34,391 nucleotides of DNA from Clostridiales bacterium (GTDB lineage: Bacteria > Bacillota > Clostridia > Oscillospirales > QAMX01). Below the pieces are notes generated by a model. That model was given only the letters and a program-made list of their open reading frames with translations. It did no database searches and was not told where the DNA came from. Below, in pieces: positions 9,007 through 18,528 of the stretch. How positions within the stretch are numbered: the stretch's first letter is position 1; every line of letters starts with the position of its first letter. The DNA lies in the NCBI GenBank assembly GCA_012800055.1, contig JAAZKA010000143.1:1-34391 (forward strand), in the 5' to 3' direction. A program made the position numbers and the translations under genes.

Positions 9007-9844
9007 GCGCCGTACATCCCTGCTCGCACTGCCCTTCACCATCTATGCGCTCATCTTCATCGCAGCACCCCTGCTCCTCATTGTCGTTTACAGCTTCTGC
9101 GTCAGTCCGCAAAACGGCGTCACGCTGACCCTGGAGCATTATAAAAAGTTCTTCGATTTCTCGAATCCCGTCTACCTGCAGGTTCTGTGGCGCTCGATCT
9201 ACATCGCCGTCATCAGCACCGCCATCTGCCTGCTTTTAGGCTACCCGATGGCATATATTCTCTCGAAGCTGCGGCCCGGACTGCGGCAGGTGCTGTCGGT
9301 ACTGTTTGTGCTGCCGATGTGGATGAACTTCCTGCTGCGTACCTACTCGTGGATGTCGCTGCTGGAGAAGACCGGCCTTATCAATTCCTTCCTCGAGGCG
9401 ATCAACCTCCCGGCATTCAATATCATGTACACCCAGTGGGCGATCGTTCTCGGCAATGTCTATAACTTCCTGCCCTTTATGATCCTGCCCATCTACAATG
9501 TGCTGATCAAGATCGACCAGTCGGTGATCGAGGCGGCGCAGGATCTCGGCGCGGACAGTATGAAGGTCTTCGGACGTGTTATCTTACCGCTGTCTCTGGG
9601 CGGCGTGGCGTCCGGGATTTCAATGACCTTCATGCCCGCCGTCACCACCTTTGTCATCTCCAAGCTGCTCGGCGGCGGTCAGAATGCCCTCATCGGCGAC
9701 CTCATTGAGAAGCAGTTCAAGACCACCGGCAATTGGGGCTTCGGCTCCGCGATGAGCGTCATCATCATGGTGCTCATCCTCCTGGCGATGAACTTCACCT
9801 CCTCCTATGAAAAAGACCGTGAGGAAGGAGGGCAGCTTCTGTGA
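8999..9844 (+). CDS. potB: Spermidine/putrescine-type ABC transporter permease
   Basis: Multi-TM binding-protein-dependent permease with EAAQDLGADSMKVFGRVILPLSLGG motif. Start could be 8975 or 8999. Confidence 0.9.
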   Translation: MRKRRTSLLALPFTIYALIFIAAPLLLIVVYSFCVSPQNGVTLTLEHYKKFFDFSNPVYLQVLWRSIYIAVISTAICLLLGYPMAYILSKLRPGLRQVLSVLFVLPMWMNFLLRTYSWMSLLEKTGLINSFLEAINLPAFNIMYTQWAIVLGNVYNFLPFMILPIYNVLIKIDQSVIEAAQDLGADSMKVFGRVILPLSLGGVASGISMTFMPAVTTFVISKLLGGGQNALIGDLIEKQFKTTGNWGFGSAMSVIIMVLILLAMNFTSSYEKDREEGGQLL

Positions 9845-10665
9845 AATTCTTCAAAAGGCTCTCCTATGTCTACAGCGTCCTGATCTTCCTGTTCCTTTAC
9901 GCACCGATCGTCGTGCTGATTGTTTACTCGTTCAACTCCGAGAAGTCGCGCGCAAAATGGGGCGGACTGACACTCGATTGGTATAGGGCGCTGTTCTCCA
10001 ACTCCGAGATTATGCGTGCGCTATCGACGACCGTGACCATCGCGCTGCTGTCGAGTGTCATCGCCGTGGTCATCGGGACGATGGCGGCGGTCGGCATCTA
10101 CAACATGCGCAGACGCTCGAAGATGGCCGTCATGAGCCTTGCCTATCTCCCGATGCTCAACGCCGATATCGTCACGGGCGTCTCGCTGCTGCTGATCTTC
10201 TCGGCGCTCGGACTGCGGCTGGGCTACTTCACGCTGCTCCTGGCCCATGTAACCTTCAACATTCCCTATGTAATCCTGTCGGTGATGCCGAAGCTCAAGC
10301 AGCTCGATCCGAACCTCTATGAAGCTGCCCAGGATCTCGGCGCACCGCCTGCCACCGCGTTCTTCCGCGTCGTCATGCCCGAGATCAGCCCCGGGATCGT
10401 CACGGGCTTCCTGCTCGCCTTCACGATGAGCATCGACGACTTTGTCATCTCGTTCTTCACCACCGGTTCCGGTGTCAGCACGCTGTCCATCATGATCTAC
10501 TCAATGGCGCGCCGCGGCATCAAGCCGGAGATCAACGCGCTGTCCGCCATCATGTTCATCGTCGTCCTCAGCCTTCTGCTCATCATCAATCTGCGCAGCG
10601 CCAATGACGCCAAACGGTCCGACAGCCGTCCGGTCTCCGCAGGCGCACGGGCGTCCAGCCGGTAA
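9841..10665 (+). CDS. potC: Spermidine/putrescine-type ABC transporter permease
   Basis: EAAQDLGAPPATAFFRVVMPEISPG EAA loop, multi-TM; GTG start overlapping potB stop. Confidence 0.9.
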   Translation: MKFFKRLSYVYSVLIFLFLYAPIVVLIVYSFNSEKSRAKWGGLTLDWYRALFSNSEIMRALSTTVTIALLSSVIAVVIGTMAAVGIYNMRRRSKMAVMSLAYLPMLNADIVTGVSLLLIFSALGLRLGYFTLLLAHVTFNIPYVILSVMPKLKQLDPNLYEAAQDLGAPPATAFFRVVMPEISPGIVTGFLLAFTMSIDDFVISFFTTGSGVSTLSIMIYSMARRGIKPEINALSAIMFIVVLSLLLIINLRSANDAKRSDSRPVSAGARASSR

Positions 10666-10716
10666 CATTTTACAGAGGGACACCCATACACGGTGTCATT
10701 CAGAAAGGAAAACAAC

Positions 10717-11766
10717 ATGAAGAAAGTTCTCTCCCTTCTCCTTGTCTTCGCGACGCTTCTGACGCTCGCCCTCTCCGGCTGCACGGACGCGTCGAATAAA
10801 AACAAGACCCTCTATGTCTACAACTGGGGCGACTACATCGCCGAAGGCGTCACCGACAAGTTCACCGAGGAGACCGGCATTAAGGTCGTCTATGACACCT
10901 ATGAGCAGAACGAGGATATGTACACCAAGATCACCGCCGGCGGTTCCTCGTCCTACGATGTCATCTTCCCGTCCGACTACATCATCGAAAAGCTCATCCG
11001 CGAGAACCTTCTCGCGGAAATCGACTACAAGAACGTCCCCAACATGTCCCTGATCGACGCGAAGTACAAGAACCTCGCGTTCGACCCGGACAACAAGTAT
11101 TCCGTGCCGTATATGTGGGGTACCGTCGGTATTGTCTATGACACCACCCGCGTTTCCGAGGAACCGACAAGTTGGGGTGTGCTTTGGGATGAGCAGTACA
11201 AGGGTGAAATCCTCATGTGGGATTCAGTGCGCGATTCCATCGGCCTGACGCTCAAGTACCTCGGCTACTCGATGAACGACCACTCCGATGCCGCGCTCGC
11301 CGCCGCGAAGGCCAAGCTCCTCGAGCAGAAACCCCTCGTCCTCTCCTACGCCGGCGACCAGATGAAGGATATGATGATCGCGGGAGAGGCGATCATAGCC
11401 GTCATGTACTCCGGTGACGCCGCGTTCGTCATGGAGAGAAACGAGAACCTTTCCTATGTCATACCGGACGAAGGCTCGAACATCTGGTTTGACAACATGT
11501 GCATCCTGAAGTCCTCGAAAAACAAGGACCTCGCCGAGCAGTTCATCAACTTCATGTGCCGCACCGACATCGCCGCAACGAACCGCGACTATATCTGCTA
11601 CTCTACCCCGCAGATTGAGGTCTACAACGCCCTTGACGAGGAGACCAAGTCCGACATCACCCAGTACCCCGATGATTCCATCTACGCCCGCTGTGAGGTT
11701 TACGAGGATCTGGGCGAATATACACAGGTCTATGATGATCTGTGGACGCAGATTCTCGCTTCCTGA
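10717..11766 (+). CDS. potD: Spermidine/putrescine-type substrate-binding lipoprotein
   Basis: Lipobox LTLALSGC, then LYVYNWGDYIAEGVTDKFTEETGIKVVYDTYEQNEDMYTK, typical PotD N-terminus. Confidence 0.92.
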   Translation: MKKVLSLLLVFATLLTLALSGCTDASNKNKTLYVYNWGDYIAEGVTDKFTEETGIKVVYDTYEQNEDMYTKITAGGSSSYDVIFPSDYIIEKLIRENLLAEIDYKNVPNMSLIDAKYKNLAFDPDNKYSVPYMWGTVGIVYDTTRVSEEPTSWGVLWDEQYKGEILMWDSVRDSIGLTLKYLGYSMNDHSDAALAAAKAKLLEQKPLVLSYAGDQMKDMMIAGEAIIAVMYSGDAAFVMERNENLSYVIPDEGSNIWFDNMCILKSSKNKDLAEQFINFMCRTDIAATNRDYICYSTPQIEVYNALDEETKSDITQYPDDSIYARCEVYEDLGEYTQVYDDLWTQILAS

Positions 11767-11784
11767 TATCTGTCCATAGGAGGT

Positions 11785-12672
11785 ATGATGATAACAATGC
11801 GTAAAGCCATGATTTCAGGCTTCGCGGACGAAGCCGCGCGTGACTTCCGTACCCAGCTTGAAACCGTCCGCTCTCTCGGGATGCAGTACCTGTGCATCCG
11901 CGCGCTCGACGGCCGCTCGATTGTCGACTTCACCGAAGACGAGGCGCGCAGCTACATCAAGCCGATGCTCGACGAGTACGGACTGAAGGTCTCATCTCTC
12001 GGCTCGCCGATCGGCAAGGTGCCGGTGGACGACGAAGCCGCGTTCAATAAGCAGTGCGCGCAGCTCGAAACGCTGTGCAGAATTGCGAAGATTCTCGACT
12101 GTAAGTACATCCGCATGTTCTCCTTTTACATTCCGAAGGATAAAAACCCCGCCGACTACGCGGATGTCGTGATTGCTAAGATGCGGAAGTTCATTGCGAT
12201 CTGCGAGAAAGCCAGCGTCATCCCGATGCACGAGAACGAGAAGGGCATCTTCGGCGATATCGGCACGCGCTGCGAATATCTGCACCGGACGCTCTCGAAC
12301 ACAACGCTCGTCGCTGTTTTCGACTTCGCGAACTTTGTCCAGTGCGATGACGACATCGTCGCGGCGTACAAACTGCTGCGGCCGTACATCGGCTACGTCC
12401 ACATCAAGGACGCCCTCTATTCCGATCATCAGGTTGTCCTGGCAGGCACCGGAGACGGACACCTGCGGGAGATCTTCGCCGACCTGGAGCGCACCGGCTA
12501 CGACGGCTTTCTGACAATGGAGCCGCATCTGCGTACGTTCGAGAGCCTTAAAAGCCTTGAGGCGACCGTCTCGGAGCAGACCGTGCGCGATGCCTATCCC
12601 GACGGCATCGCGGCGTACACCGCGCAGTATAAGGCGCTTACCGCAATTCTCGACGAAATCGGCGTACAATAA
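11785..12672 (+). CDS. Sugar phosphate isomerase/epimerase (xylose isomerase-like TIM barrel)
   Basis: IPMHENEKGIFGD, VHIKDALYSDHQVVLAGTGDGHLREIF, GYDGFLTMEPH motifs of AP_endonuc_2-type barrels; 18 nt after potD. Confidence 0.85.
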   Translation: MMITMRKAMISGFADEAARDFRTQLETVRSLGMQYLCIRALDGRSIVDFTEDEARSYIKPMLDEYGLKVSSLGSPIGKVPVDDEAAFNKQCAQLETLCRIAKILDCKYIRMFSFYIPKDKNPADYADVVIAKMRKFIAICEKASVIPMHENEKGIFGDIGTRCEYLHRTLSNTTLVAVFDFANFVQCDDDIVAAYKLLRPYIGYVHIKDALYSDHQVVLAGTGDGHLREIFADLERTGYDGFLTMEPHLRTFESLKSLEATVSEQTVRDAYPDGIAAYTAQYKALTAILDEIGVQ

Positions 12673-12682
12673 CACAACCTGC

Positions 12683-12706
12683 GGGGACGTTCAGCGTCCC
12701 CTCTTT
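12683..12706 (+). terminator. Weak terminator/attenuator-like hairpin
   Basis: GGGGACG-TTCAG-CGTCCCC then TCTTT; short T-tract, may be partial readthrough. Confidence 0.5.
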
Positions 12707-12722
12707 ACAAGGGAGGTATCTT

Positions 12723-14201
12723 ATGTCCCGTCCGACATCGCTGCCCACCGCGGTTCCCGAGTCCGTTGGTATCCCGTCCGACGCGATTGAGGCGTTCCTG
12801 CGGAAGATTCTGGACAAACGCCTGTGTATGCACAGCGTCCTGCTTGTCCGTCACGGTAAGCTCGTCTGTGAGTGCTACTGGAAGCCCTTCAACCGCGACC
12901 GCAAGCACCGTATGTACTCCACCTCCAAGAGCTTCGTCTCCGCCGCCATCGGCATCCTTATCGGCGAGGAAAAACTATCGCTTGACTCTACAATTGCCGA
13001 GCTGTTTCCCGAGTGGGTGCCGGAAAACCCGTCGCCCTGGACGCTCGAGGCAACCGTACGCGACCTGCTGCGCATGTCTACGCACATCAGCCGCACATCC
13101 TACTGCGACACCTGCCCGGACTGGGGCAAGTCGTTCGTACAGTATCCTGTGTCGCACAAGCCCGGCCAGGTTTTCCGCTATGACACATCTGCCACGACCA
13201 CGCTCAACATCCTCGTCCACAGGCTGACCGGGATGGAGTTCACGGAGTTCCTGCGTGAGAAGCTGTTCATTCCCGCCGGGATGAACGACGACATCTGGTG
13301 CGTCGAGACGCCCTGCGGGCACGAATGGGGCGGCTCCGGTGTCCAGGCAACGCCGCAGGACCTTGCGAAATTCGCGCTCGTCTGTATGAACGGCGGACGC
13401 TGGAACGGTCAGCAGCTCATTCCGGAGGACTATATCCGCGCCGCAACCTCCCGGCTGATCGACAACTCACTGCTCAATACCGCCCATGAGGAACAGCAGG
13501 GCTACGGCTACCAGTTCTGGCGGATGACACACAACGCTTTCGCGACGCTTGGCATGGGCTCCCAGTGCGCGATCTGCGTACCCGACCGTGACCTCGTCCT
13601 CGTCTTTACCGGCGATACGCAGGGTCAGCCCTTTGCACTGCAGAACATCACCGACGCTCTGTGGGATATAGTCTACCCGGCGTTGTCGGATATGCCGCTC
13701 AAAGACAATCCGGCTGCGTACGACTCGCTGACCACCTACACCTCGACGCGTGAGCTGCTGTGTGTCGAGGGCGCGCTCAGCTCGCCCATGTCGGCGCTTG
13801 TCTCCGGATCGACCTATCGTATGACGGAAAACGACCTCGGCTGGACAAGCCTGCGGTTTGACTTCGACGGTGACCGCGTACTGCTCAGATATAACAACGG
13901 CACCGGCACACATGAGATTCTGTTCGGTATCGGACGCAACATCCCGCAGGCGTTCACCGAAACGCAGTACTACGACCGGCGCATCGGCGTTCCGGCGGGC
14001 TATGGGCTGGAGTGCCACGCCTCCGCCGCGTGGGTTGAAGATCGTTCGCTGCTGACACGCGTGTGGATTACCGACACCTGCTTCGGCAACCTGAAGATGC
14101 AGTTCACCTTTGATGGTGACACCGTCACAATGCTCGCGGACAAGAACGCCGAGTGGTTCCTGCAGGGCTATCACGGCTTTGCAAGCGGCTCGCGTGCGTG
14201 A
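12723..14201 (+). CDS. Serine hydrolase (class C beta-lactamase/transpeptidase-like)
   Basis: SxxK motif in YSTSKSFVSAAIGIL, YDTSATT, HEWGGSG; no signal peptide evident. Confidence 0.85.
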   Translation: MSRPTSLPTAVPESVGIPSDAIEAFLRKILDKRLCMHSVLLVRHGKLVCECYWKPFNRDRKHRMYSTSKSFVSAAIGILIGEEKLSLDSTIAELFPEWVPENPSPWTLEATVRDLLRMSTHISRTSYCDTCPDWGKSFVQYPVSHKPGQVFRYDTSATTTLNILVHRLTGMEFTEFLREKLFIPAGMNDDIWCVETPCGHEWGGSGVQATPQDLAKFALVCMNGGRWNGQQLIPEDYIRAATSRLIDNSLLNTAHEEQQGYGYQFWRMTHNAFATLGMGSQCAICVPDRDLVLVFTGDTQGQPFALQNITDALWDIVYPALSDMPLKDNPAAYDSLTTYTSTRELLCVEGALSSPMSALVSGSTYRMTENDLGWTSLRFDFDGDRVLLRYNNGTGTHEILFGIGRNIPQAFTETQYYDRRIGVPAGYGLECHASAAWVEDRSLLTRVWITDTCFGNLKMQFTFDGDTVTMLADKNAEWFLQGYHGFASGSRA

Positions 14202-14215
14202 ACAGGAGGATTACG

Positions 14216-15697
14216 ATGAAGTTTGAATTTCCCATGACCACCCCTGAGGCCGTTGGTATCCCGTCCGCAGCCGTCGAGCGCTTCCTGATGCGGCTGGAGA
14301 ACAAACGCCTGCCGATGCACAGCATCCTGATGCTCCGGCGCGGAAAGCTCGTGTTCGAGACCTACCGCAAGCCCTTTGATGTCAACCGCAAGCACCGGCT
14401 GTACTCCACATCCAAAAGCTTCGTCTCCGTCGCGATCGGCATCCTTATCGGCGACGGTAAGCTCGCGCTCGACGATTTGGTCACGAAGTTCTTCCCCGAT
14501 CTCGTGCCGGAGGATCTGCATCCCTATACCGCCGCCGCAACAATCCGCGACCTGCTGATGATGGCGACGCCGCATCTGCGCAACGATTCCTGCACCTACA
14601 CCCCACAAAAACCCGACTGGGCAGCGTCCTACTTCCAGACGTTGCCAACCCATTTGCCCGGGAAAATCTTCTCTTACGACACCACCGCCACGATGATGCT
14701 GTCGATTATCGTCAAGCGCATCACGGGTGTCGAGTTCACGGAGTTCCTGCGTGACCGGCTGTTCATTCCCGCCGGTATGAGCGAGGACATCCGCTGCATC
14801 GAAACGCCGTGCGGACACGAGTGGGGCGGTTCAGGTGTGCTGGCGACACCGCGCGATCTGATGAAGTTCGCCTATACCTGCATGAACGGCGGCGTCATCA
14901 ACGGGCAGCAGCTCATCCCCGCCGACTATATTAAAGCTGCGACCTCCAAGCAGATCGACAACACCTTCACCGCCGGAGACTATGAGCATACCTTCGGCTA
15001 CGGCTACCAGTTCTGGCGTACGCGTCACAACGGCTTTGCGTGCCGCGGCATGGGTGCGCAGCTTGCGATCTGCCTGCCCGATCAGGACTTCATCCTTGTC
15101 ACCACCGGAGATACGCAGGCGATTCCGTCGGCAACCTGCGTCATCTATGAGGCGCTGTGGACCGAAATCTATCCGTACCTTGAGAAATATGTCTCGCTGC
15201 CGGAAAATCCCGATGCGTATGAGAAAGCCCGCGCCCGTTGGGACGGTCAGGAGATTATTCACGTCGAGGGTGCGGCGACGTCCCCGATGGCGGAAAGGAT
15301 CAGCGGCGTGACATATCGTTCCTCCGGCAACGAGCTGAATTTTACCTCTCTGTGCGTCACGCTTAACGGCGATACCGGGACACTTGCGTGGACGAACGCG
15401 ACAGGTGCGCATACGCTGCCGTTCGGGATCGGCAAGCAGGCAGGCAGCCGGTTCCCCGAGACGCACTACTACGGCAGCCGCATCGGGACGCCGGCGGGAT
15501 ACGGCTACGACTGCGTGACCTCCGCTGCCTGGGTGACCGATTCCACGTTACATCTTGTCTGCTACGCCATCGACGACTACATCGGTACGCTGCGGATGGA
15601 GATCAACTTCGAGGACAATACCGCAACCGTCCAGAGCATAAAGTTCGCCGAGTGGTTCTTTGATGAGTACTATGGCCTTGCAACTCTGGAAGCGTAA
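14216..15697 (+). CDS. Serine hydrolase (class C beta-lactamase/transpeptidase-like), tandem paralogue
   Basis: Same motifs (YSTSKSFVSVAIGILIG, YDTTATM, HEWGGSG) and strong similarity along its length to 12723..14201; start 14216 preceded by AGGAGG. Confidence 0.87.
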   Translation: MKFEFPMTTPEAVGIPSAAVERFLMRLENKRLPMHSILMLRRGKLVFETYRKPFDVNRKHRLYSTSKSFVSVAIGILIGDGKLALDDLVTKFFPDLVPEDLHPYTAAATIRDLLMMATPHLRNDSCTYTPQKPDWAASYFQTLPTHLPGKIFSYDTTATMMLSIIVKRITGVEFTEFLRDRLFIPAGMSEDIRCIETPCGHEWGGSGVLATPRDLMKFAYTCMNGGVINGQQLIPADYIKAATSKQIDNTFTAGDYEHTFGYGYQFWRTRHNGFACRGMGAQLAICLPDQDFILVTTGDTQAIPSATCVIYEALWTEIYPYLEKYVSLPENPDAYEKARARWDGQEIIHVEGAATSPMAERISGVTYRSSGNELNFTSLCVTLNGDTGTLAWTNATGAHTLPFGIGKQAGSRFPETHYYGSRIGTPAGYGYDCVTSAAWVTDSTLHLVCYAIDDYIGTLRMEINFEDNTATVQSIKFAEWFFDEYYGLATLEA

Positions 15698-15711
15698 AAC
15701 GGTCTTTGCAG

Positions 15712-15741
15712 GACCTCCGGTTTTCGGAGGTCTTGTTTTTT
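15712..15741 (+). terminator. Intrinsic terminator after serine hydrolase pair
   Basis: GACCTCCG...CGGAGGTC followed by TTGTTTTTT. Confidence 0.85.
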
Positions 15742-15774
15742 ATATCCGGGCGGCGAAAAATTTACGTGATGTGC

Positions 15775-15803
15775 TTGACGAAACGGCAAAAAACGCTTAT
15801 GAT
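15775..15803 (+). promoter_or_regulatory. Sigma70-type promoter for second catabolic cluster
   Basis: TTGACG, 17 bp spacer, TATGAT. Confidence 0.75.
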
Positions 15804-15858
15804 AGGGAAGAGAGGAGTATACGCTCCGGAATTTTGTTTAGAAAGGAAGGGTGCCTTT

Positions 15859-16368
15859 ATGGCTGATTTTCGGGAAGCCGCACTGAACACGTTCACCGAC
15901 AACCCCTTTGACCTCATCGGCAAGCAGTGGATGCTGATTGCCGCCGGTGATGAAACACGCTGCAATACGATGACAGCGTCGTGGGGTGGCTTGGGCGTGC
16001 TGTGGAGCAAGCCCGCGGCTTTCGTCTTTATCCGTCCGCAGCGCTTCACCAAGACCTTCGTCGATACGCATGACACACTGTCGCTAACCTTCTTCGATGA
16101 GAGTTTTCGTGAGCAGCTTAACTACCTCGGCGCCGTCTCGGGACGCAGCGAGGATAAGATTGCGCACGCGGGTCTGACCACCGTATTCGACGGTGAGACG
16201 CCGTACTTCAAAGAGGCACGGATGGCGCTCATCTGCCGCAAACTGTATGCGCAGCAGCTCGACCCGAAGTGCTTCATCGACCCGGACCCCGACCGCCGCT
16301 GCTACCCCGAGCATGATTACCACACGATGTACGTCTGCGAAATCCAAAAAGCGCTGATACGCGCGTAA
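15859..16368 (+). CDS. Flavin reductase-like (FMN-binding split barrel) family protein
   Basis: NTMTASWGGLGVLWSKPAAFVFIRPQRFTKTF and SLTFF segments typical of flavin-reductase-like family; start set to 15859 with AAGGAAGG upstream. Confidence 0.75.
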   Translation: MADFREAALNTFTDNPFDLIGKQWMLIAAGDETRCNTMTASWGGLGVLWSKPAAFVFIRPQRFTKTFVDTHDTLSLTFFDESFREQLNYLGAVSGRSEDKIAHAGLTTVFDGETPYFKEARMALICRKLYAQQLDPKCFIDPDPDRRCYPEHDYHTMYVCEIQKALIRA

Positions 16369-16396
16369 AACTGATACAATATCGGAGGATATCATT

Positions 16397-17485
16397 ATGG
16401 CAAGAACCGTGAAACTCGCAATCGTCGGCTGCGGAGGCATCGGCACCGGCAAACATCTGCCGTCGCTGGCGAAGATCCCGGAGGTCGAGGTCGTCGCCTT
16501 CTGCGACCTGATCGAGCAGCGCGCCGTCGACGCCGCGACGAAGTTCGGCACGTCCGACGCCCGCGTCTACGTCGATTACAAGAAGCTGCTCGCGAAGGAG
16601 ACCGATATCGAGGTCGTCCACGTCTGCACGCCGAACCGCTGCCACGCACCCATTACAATCGCCGCACTCGAAGCCGGACACCATGTCATGTGCGAGAAAC
16701 CGATGGCAAAGACTTACGCCGAAGCTTGTGACATGCTCGCCGCCGCGAAGCGCACCGGCCGGAAACTGACCATCGGCTATCAGGGGCGTCAGCGTCCGGA
16801 GACGCAGTATCTGAAAAAGGCGATCGAACGCGGAGACCTCGGTGAAATCTACTACGCGAAGGCGCTCGCCCTCAGGCGCCGTGCCGTGCCGACCTGGGGC
16901 GTGTTCCTCAACGAATACGAGCAGGGCGGCGGGCCGCTCATCGACATCGGCACCCACGCGCTCGACCTGACGCTGTGGGAGATGAACAACTATGAGCCTG
17001 CCTATGTCGTCGGCACGTCCTACCGCAAGCTCGCCGATCAGCGCGACGCCGGCAACGCCTGGGGCGAATGGGACCCCAAGCAATTCACCGTCGAGGATGC
17101 GGCGTTCGGTTTCCTTGTGATGAAGAACGGCGCGACAATCGTGCTGGAAAGCTCCTGGGCACTGAACATCGCCAACCCGATCGAGTCCGCATGCGTGCTG
17201 TGCGGCACGAAGGGCGGCGCGGATATGCTCGACGGCCTGCGCTTTAACTCCGTGGACATGGGACGTCAGATCATCACCAAGCCCGACTTCAAAGCCGGCG
17301 GTGCCGCGTTCTACGTAGGTCACGGCGACGGCGACCCGTCCTACTGCGAAGCCCGCCAGTGGATTGACGCCATCTTAGGCGACACCGACCCCTGCGTGTT
17401 GCCCGAGCAGGCGCTGTGCGTCACACGCATCCTCGAAGGGATCTACACGTCCGCCAAGACCGGCAAGCCCGTGTATTTCGATTGA
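16397..17485 (+). CDS. Gfo/Idh/MocA family oxidoreductase
   Basis: IVGCGGIGTGKHLPSL Rossmann motif, HVMCEKPMAKT (intact EKP), GGGPLIDIGTHALDL. Confidence 0.92.
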   Translation: MARTVKLAIVGCGGIGTGKHLPSLAKIPEVEVVAFCDLIEQRAVDAATKFGTSDARVYVDYKKLLAKETDIEVVHVCTPNRCHAPITIAALEAGHHVMCEKPMAKTYAEACDMLAAAKRTGRKLTIGYQGRQRPETQYLKKAIERGDLGEIYYAKALALRRRAVPTWGVFLNEYEQGGGPLIDIGTHALDLTLWEMNNYEPAYVVGTSYRKLADQRDAGNAWGEWDPKQFTVEDAAFGFLVMKNGATIVLESSWALNIANPIESACVLCGTKGGADMLDGLRFNSVDMGRQIITKPDFKAGGAAFYVGHGDGDPSYCEARQWIDAILGDTDPCVLPEQALCVTRILEGIYTSAKTGKPVYFD

Positions 17486-17520
17486 TTTCACGCAATTCTA
17501 TAACCGAAAGGAGCCACACC

Positions 17521-18486
17521 ATGAAACTGGGCGTACTCACCGTTGTTCTCTACAGCATGGATTTCCCGTCCGCGCTGAAGTATCTGCATTCGCTGGGCGT
17601 ACAGACCGTTGAGGTCGGCTGCGGCGGCAGTCCCGGCAAGACCCACATGGATCCCGACCAGCTCCTGGGCAATCCCGCCGCCATCCAGCAGGTGCGCGAC
17701 CTGCTCGCCGAAAACGAGATGGAGATCTGCGCGTTGTCCTGCCACGGCAACGCCGTCCACCCCAATCCCGCCATCGCCGCCGAAGACAACGCTGCCTTCG
17801 AAAAGACCGTCCTGCTCGCCGAACAGCTCGGCGTCCACACGGTCGTGACGTTCTCCGGCTGCCCGGGTGACTGTCCGAAGTCGGAGCTGCCTAACTGGGT
17901 CACCTGCTCGTGGCCGCCGGATTACCTGCAGATTCTCGACTACCAGTGGAACGATGTACTGATTCCGTACTGGAAGAAAGCCGCCGCGTTCGCCGAGAGC
18001 CACGGCGTCAATAAGATCGCGCTCGAGCTGCATCCCGGTTTCTGCTGCTACAACCCCACAACGCTGCTCAAGCTGCGTGAGGCAGTCGGGCCCGTCATCG
18101 GCGCAAACCTCGACCCGTCGCACCTGTTCTGGCAGGGCATGGATATCCCGTCCGTCATCCGCAGTCTCGGCCCGGCGATCCACCACTTCCACGCGAAGGA
18201 TACGAAGATCGACCCGATCAACTGCGGGATGAACGGTGTGCTCGACGTCCGGCACTACGGAGAAGCCATCGACCGCTCGTGGGTCTTCCGCACCGTCGGC
18301 TACGGTCACGATGCGCAAGTCTGGCGCGATATCATCTCCAATCTCCGCATGGTCGGCTACGACGGCGCCATTTCCATCGAACACGAGGACGGCCTGATGT
18401 CCGCGCGCGAGGGTCTTGAGAAGGCTGTCGCATTCCTGAAGGATACGCTGATTTTTGAGGAGCCTGCCGCAATGTGGTGGGCATAA
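17521..18486 (+). CDS. Sugar phosphate isomerase/epimerase (TIM barrel)
   Basis: VEVGCGGSPGKTH, IALELHPGF, GANLDPSHLFWQGMD, HFHAKDTK, SIEHED motifs. Start moved to 17521. Confidence 0.88.
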   Translation: MKLGVLTVVLYSMDFPSALKYLHSLGVQTVEVGCGGSPGKTHMDPDQLLGNPAAIQQVRDLLAENEMEICALSCHGNAVHPNPAIAAEDNAAFEKTVLLAEQLGVHTVVTFSGCPGDCPKSELPNWVTCSWPPDYLQILDYQWNDVLIPYWKKAAAFAESHGVNKIALELHPGFCCYNPTTLLKLREAVGPVIGANLDPSHLFWQGMDIPSVIRSLGPAIHHFHAKDTKIDPINCGMNGVLDVRHYGEAIDRSWVFRTVGYGHDAQVWRDIISNLRMVGYDGAISIEHEDGLMSAREGLEKAVAFLKDTLIFEEPAAMWWA

Positions 18487-18528
18487 GTCTCAGTCTGCGA
18501 TATTATTTACACATAAAGGAGTATCCCC

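Noticed and set aside
7909-9042. 377-aa minus-strand ORF opposite potA
   Set aside because: Antisense shadow of a clear potA; Arg/Asp/Val-rich composition typical of the reverse frame of GC-rich genes.
12723-15697. Tandem beta-lactamase resistance genes
   Set aside because: No signal peptides and a metabolic neighbourhood; better described as generic serine hydrolases.
16274-17323. 349-aa minus-strand ORF opposite Gfo/Idh/MocA
   Set aside because: Shadow ORF over a well-supported gene; no family motifs.
17488-18384. 298-aa minus-strand ORF opposite the TIM-barrel isomerase
   Set aside because: Shadow ORF; the plus strand has diagnostic isomerase motifs.
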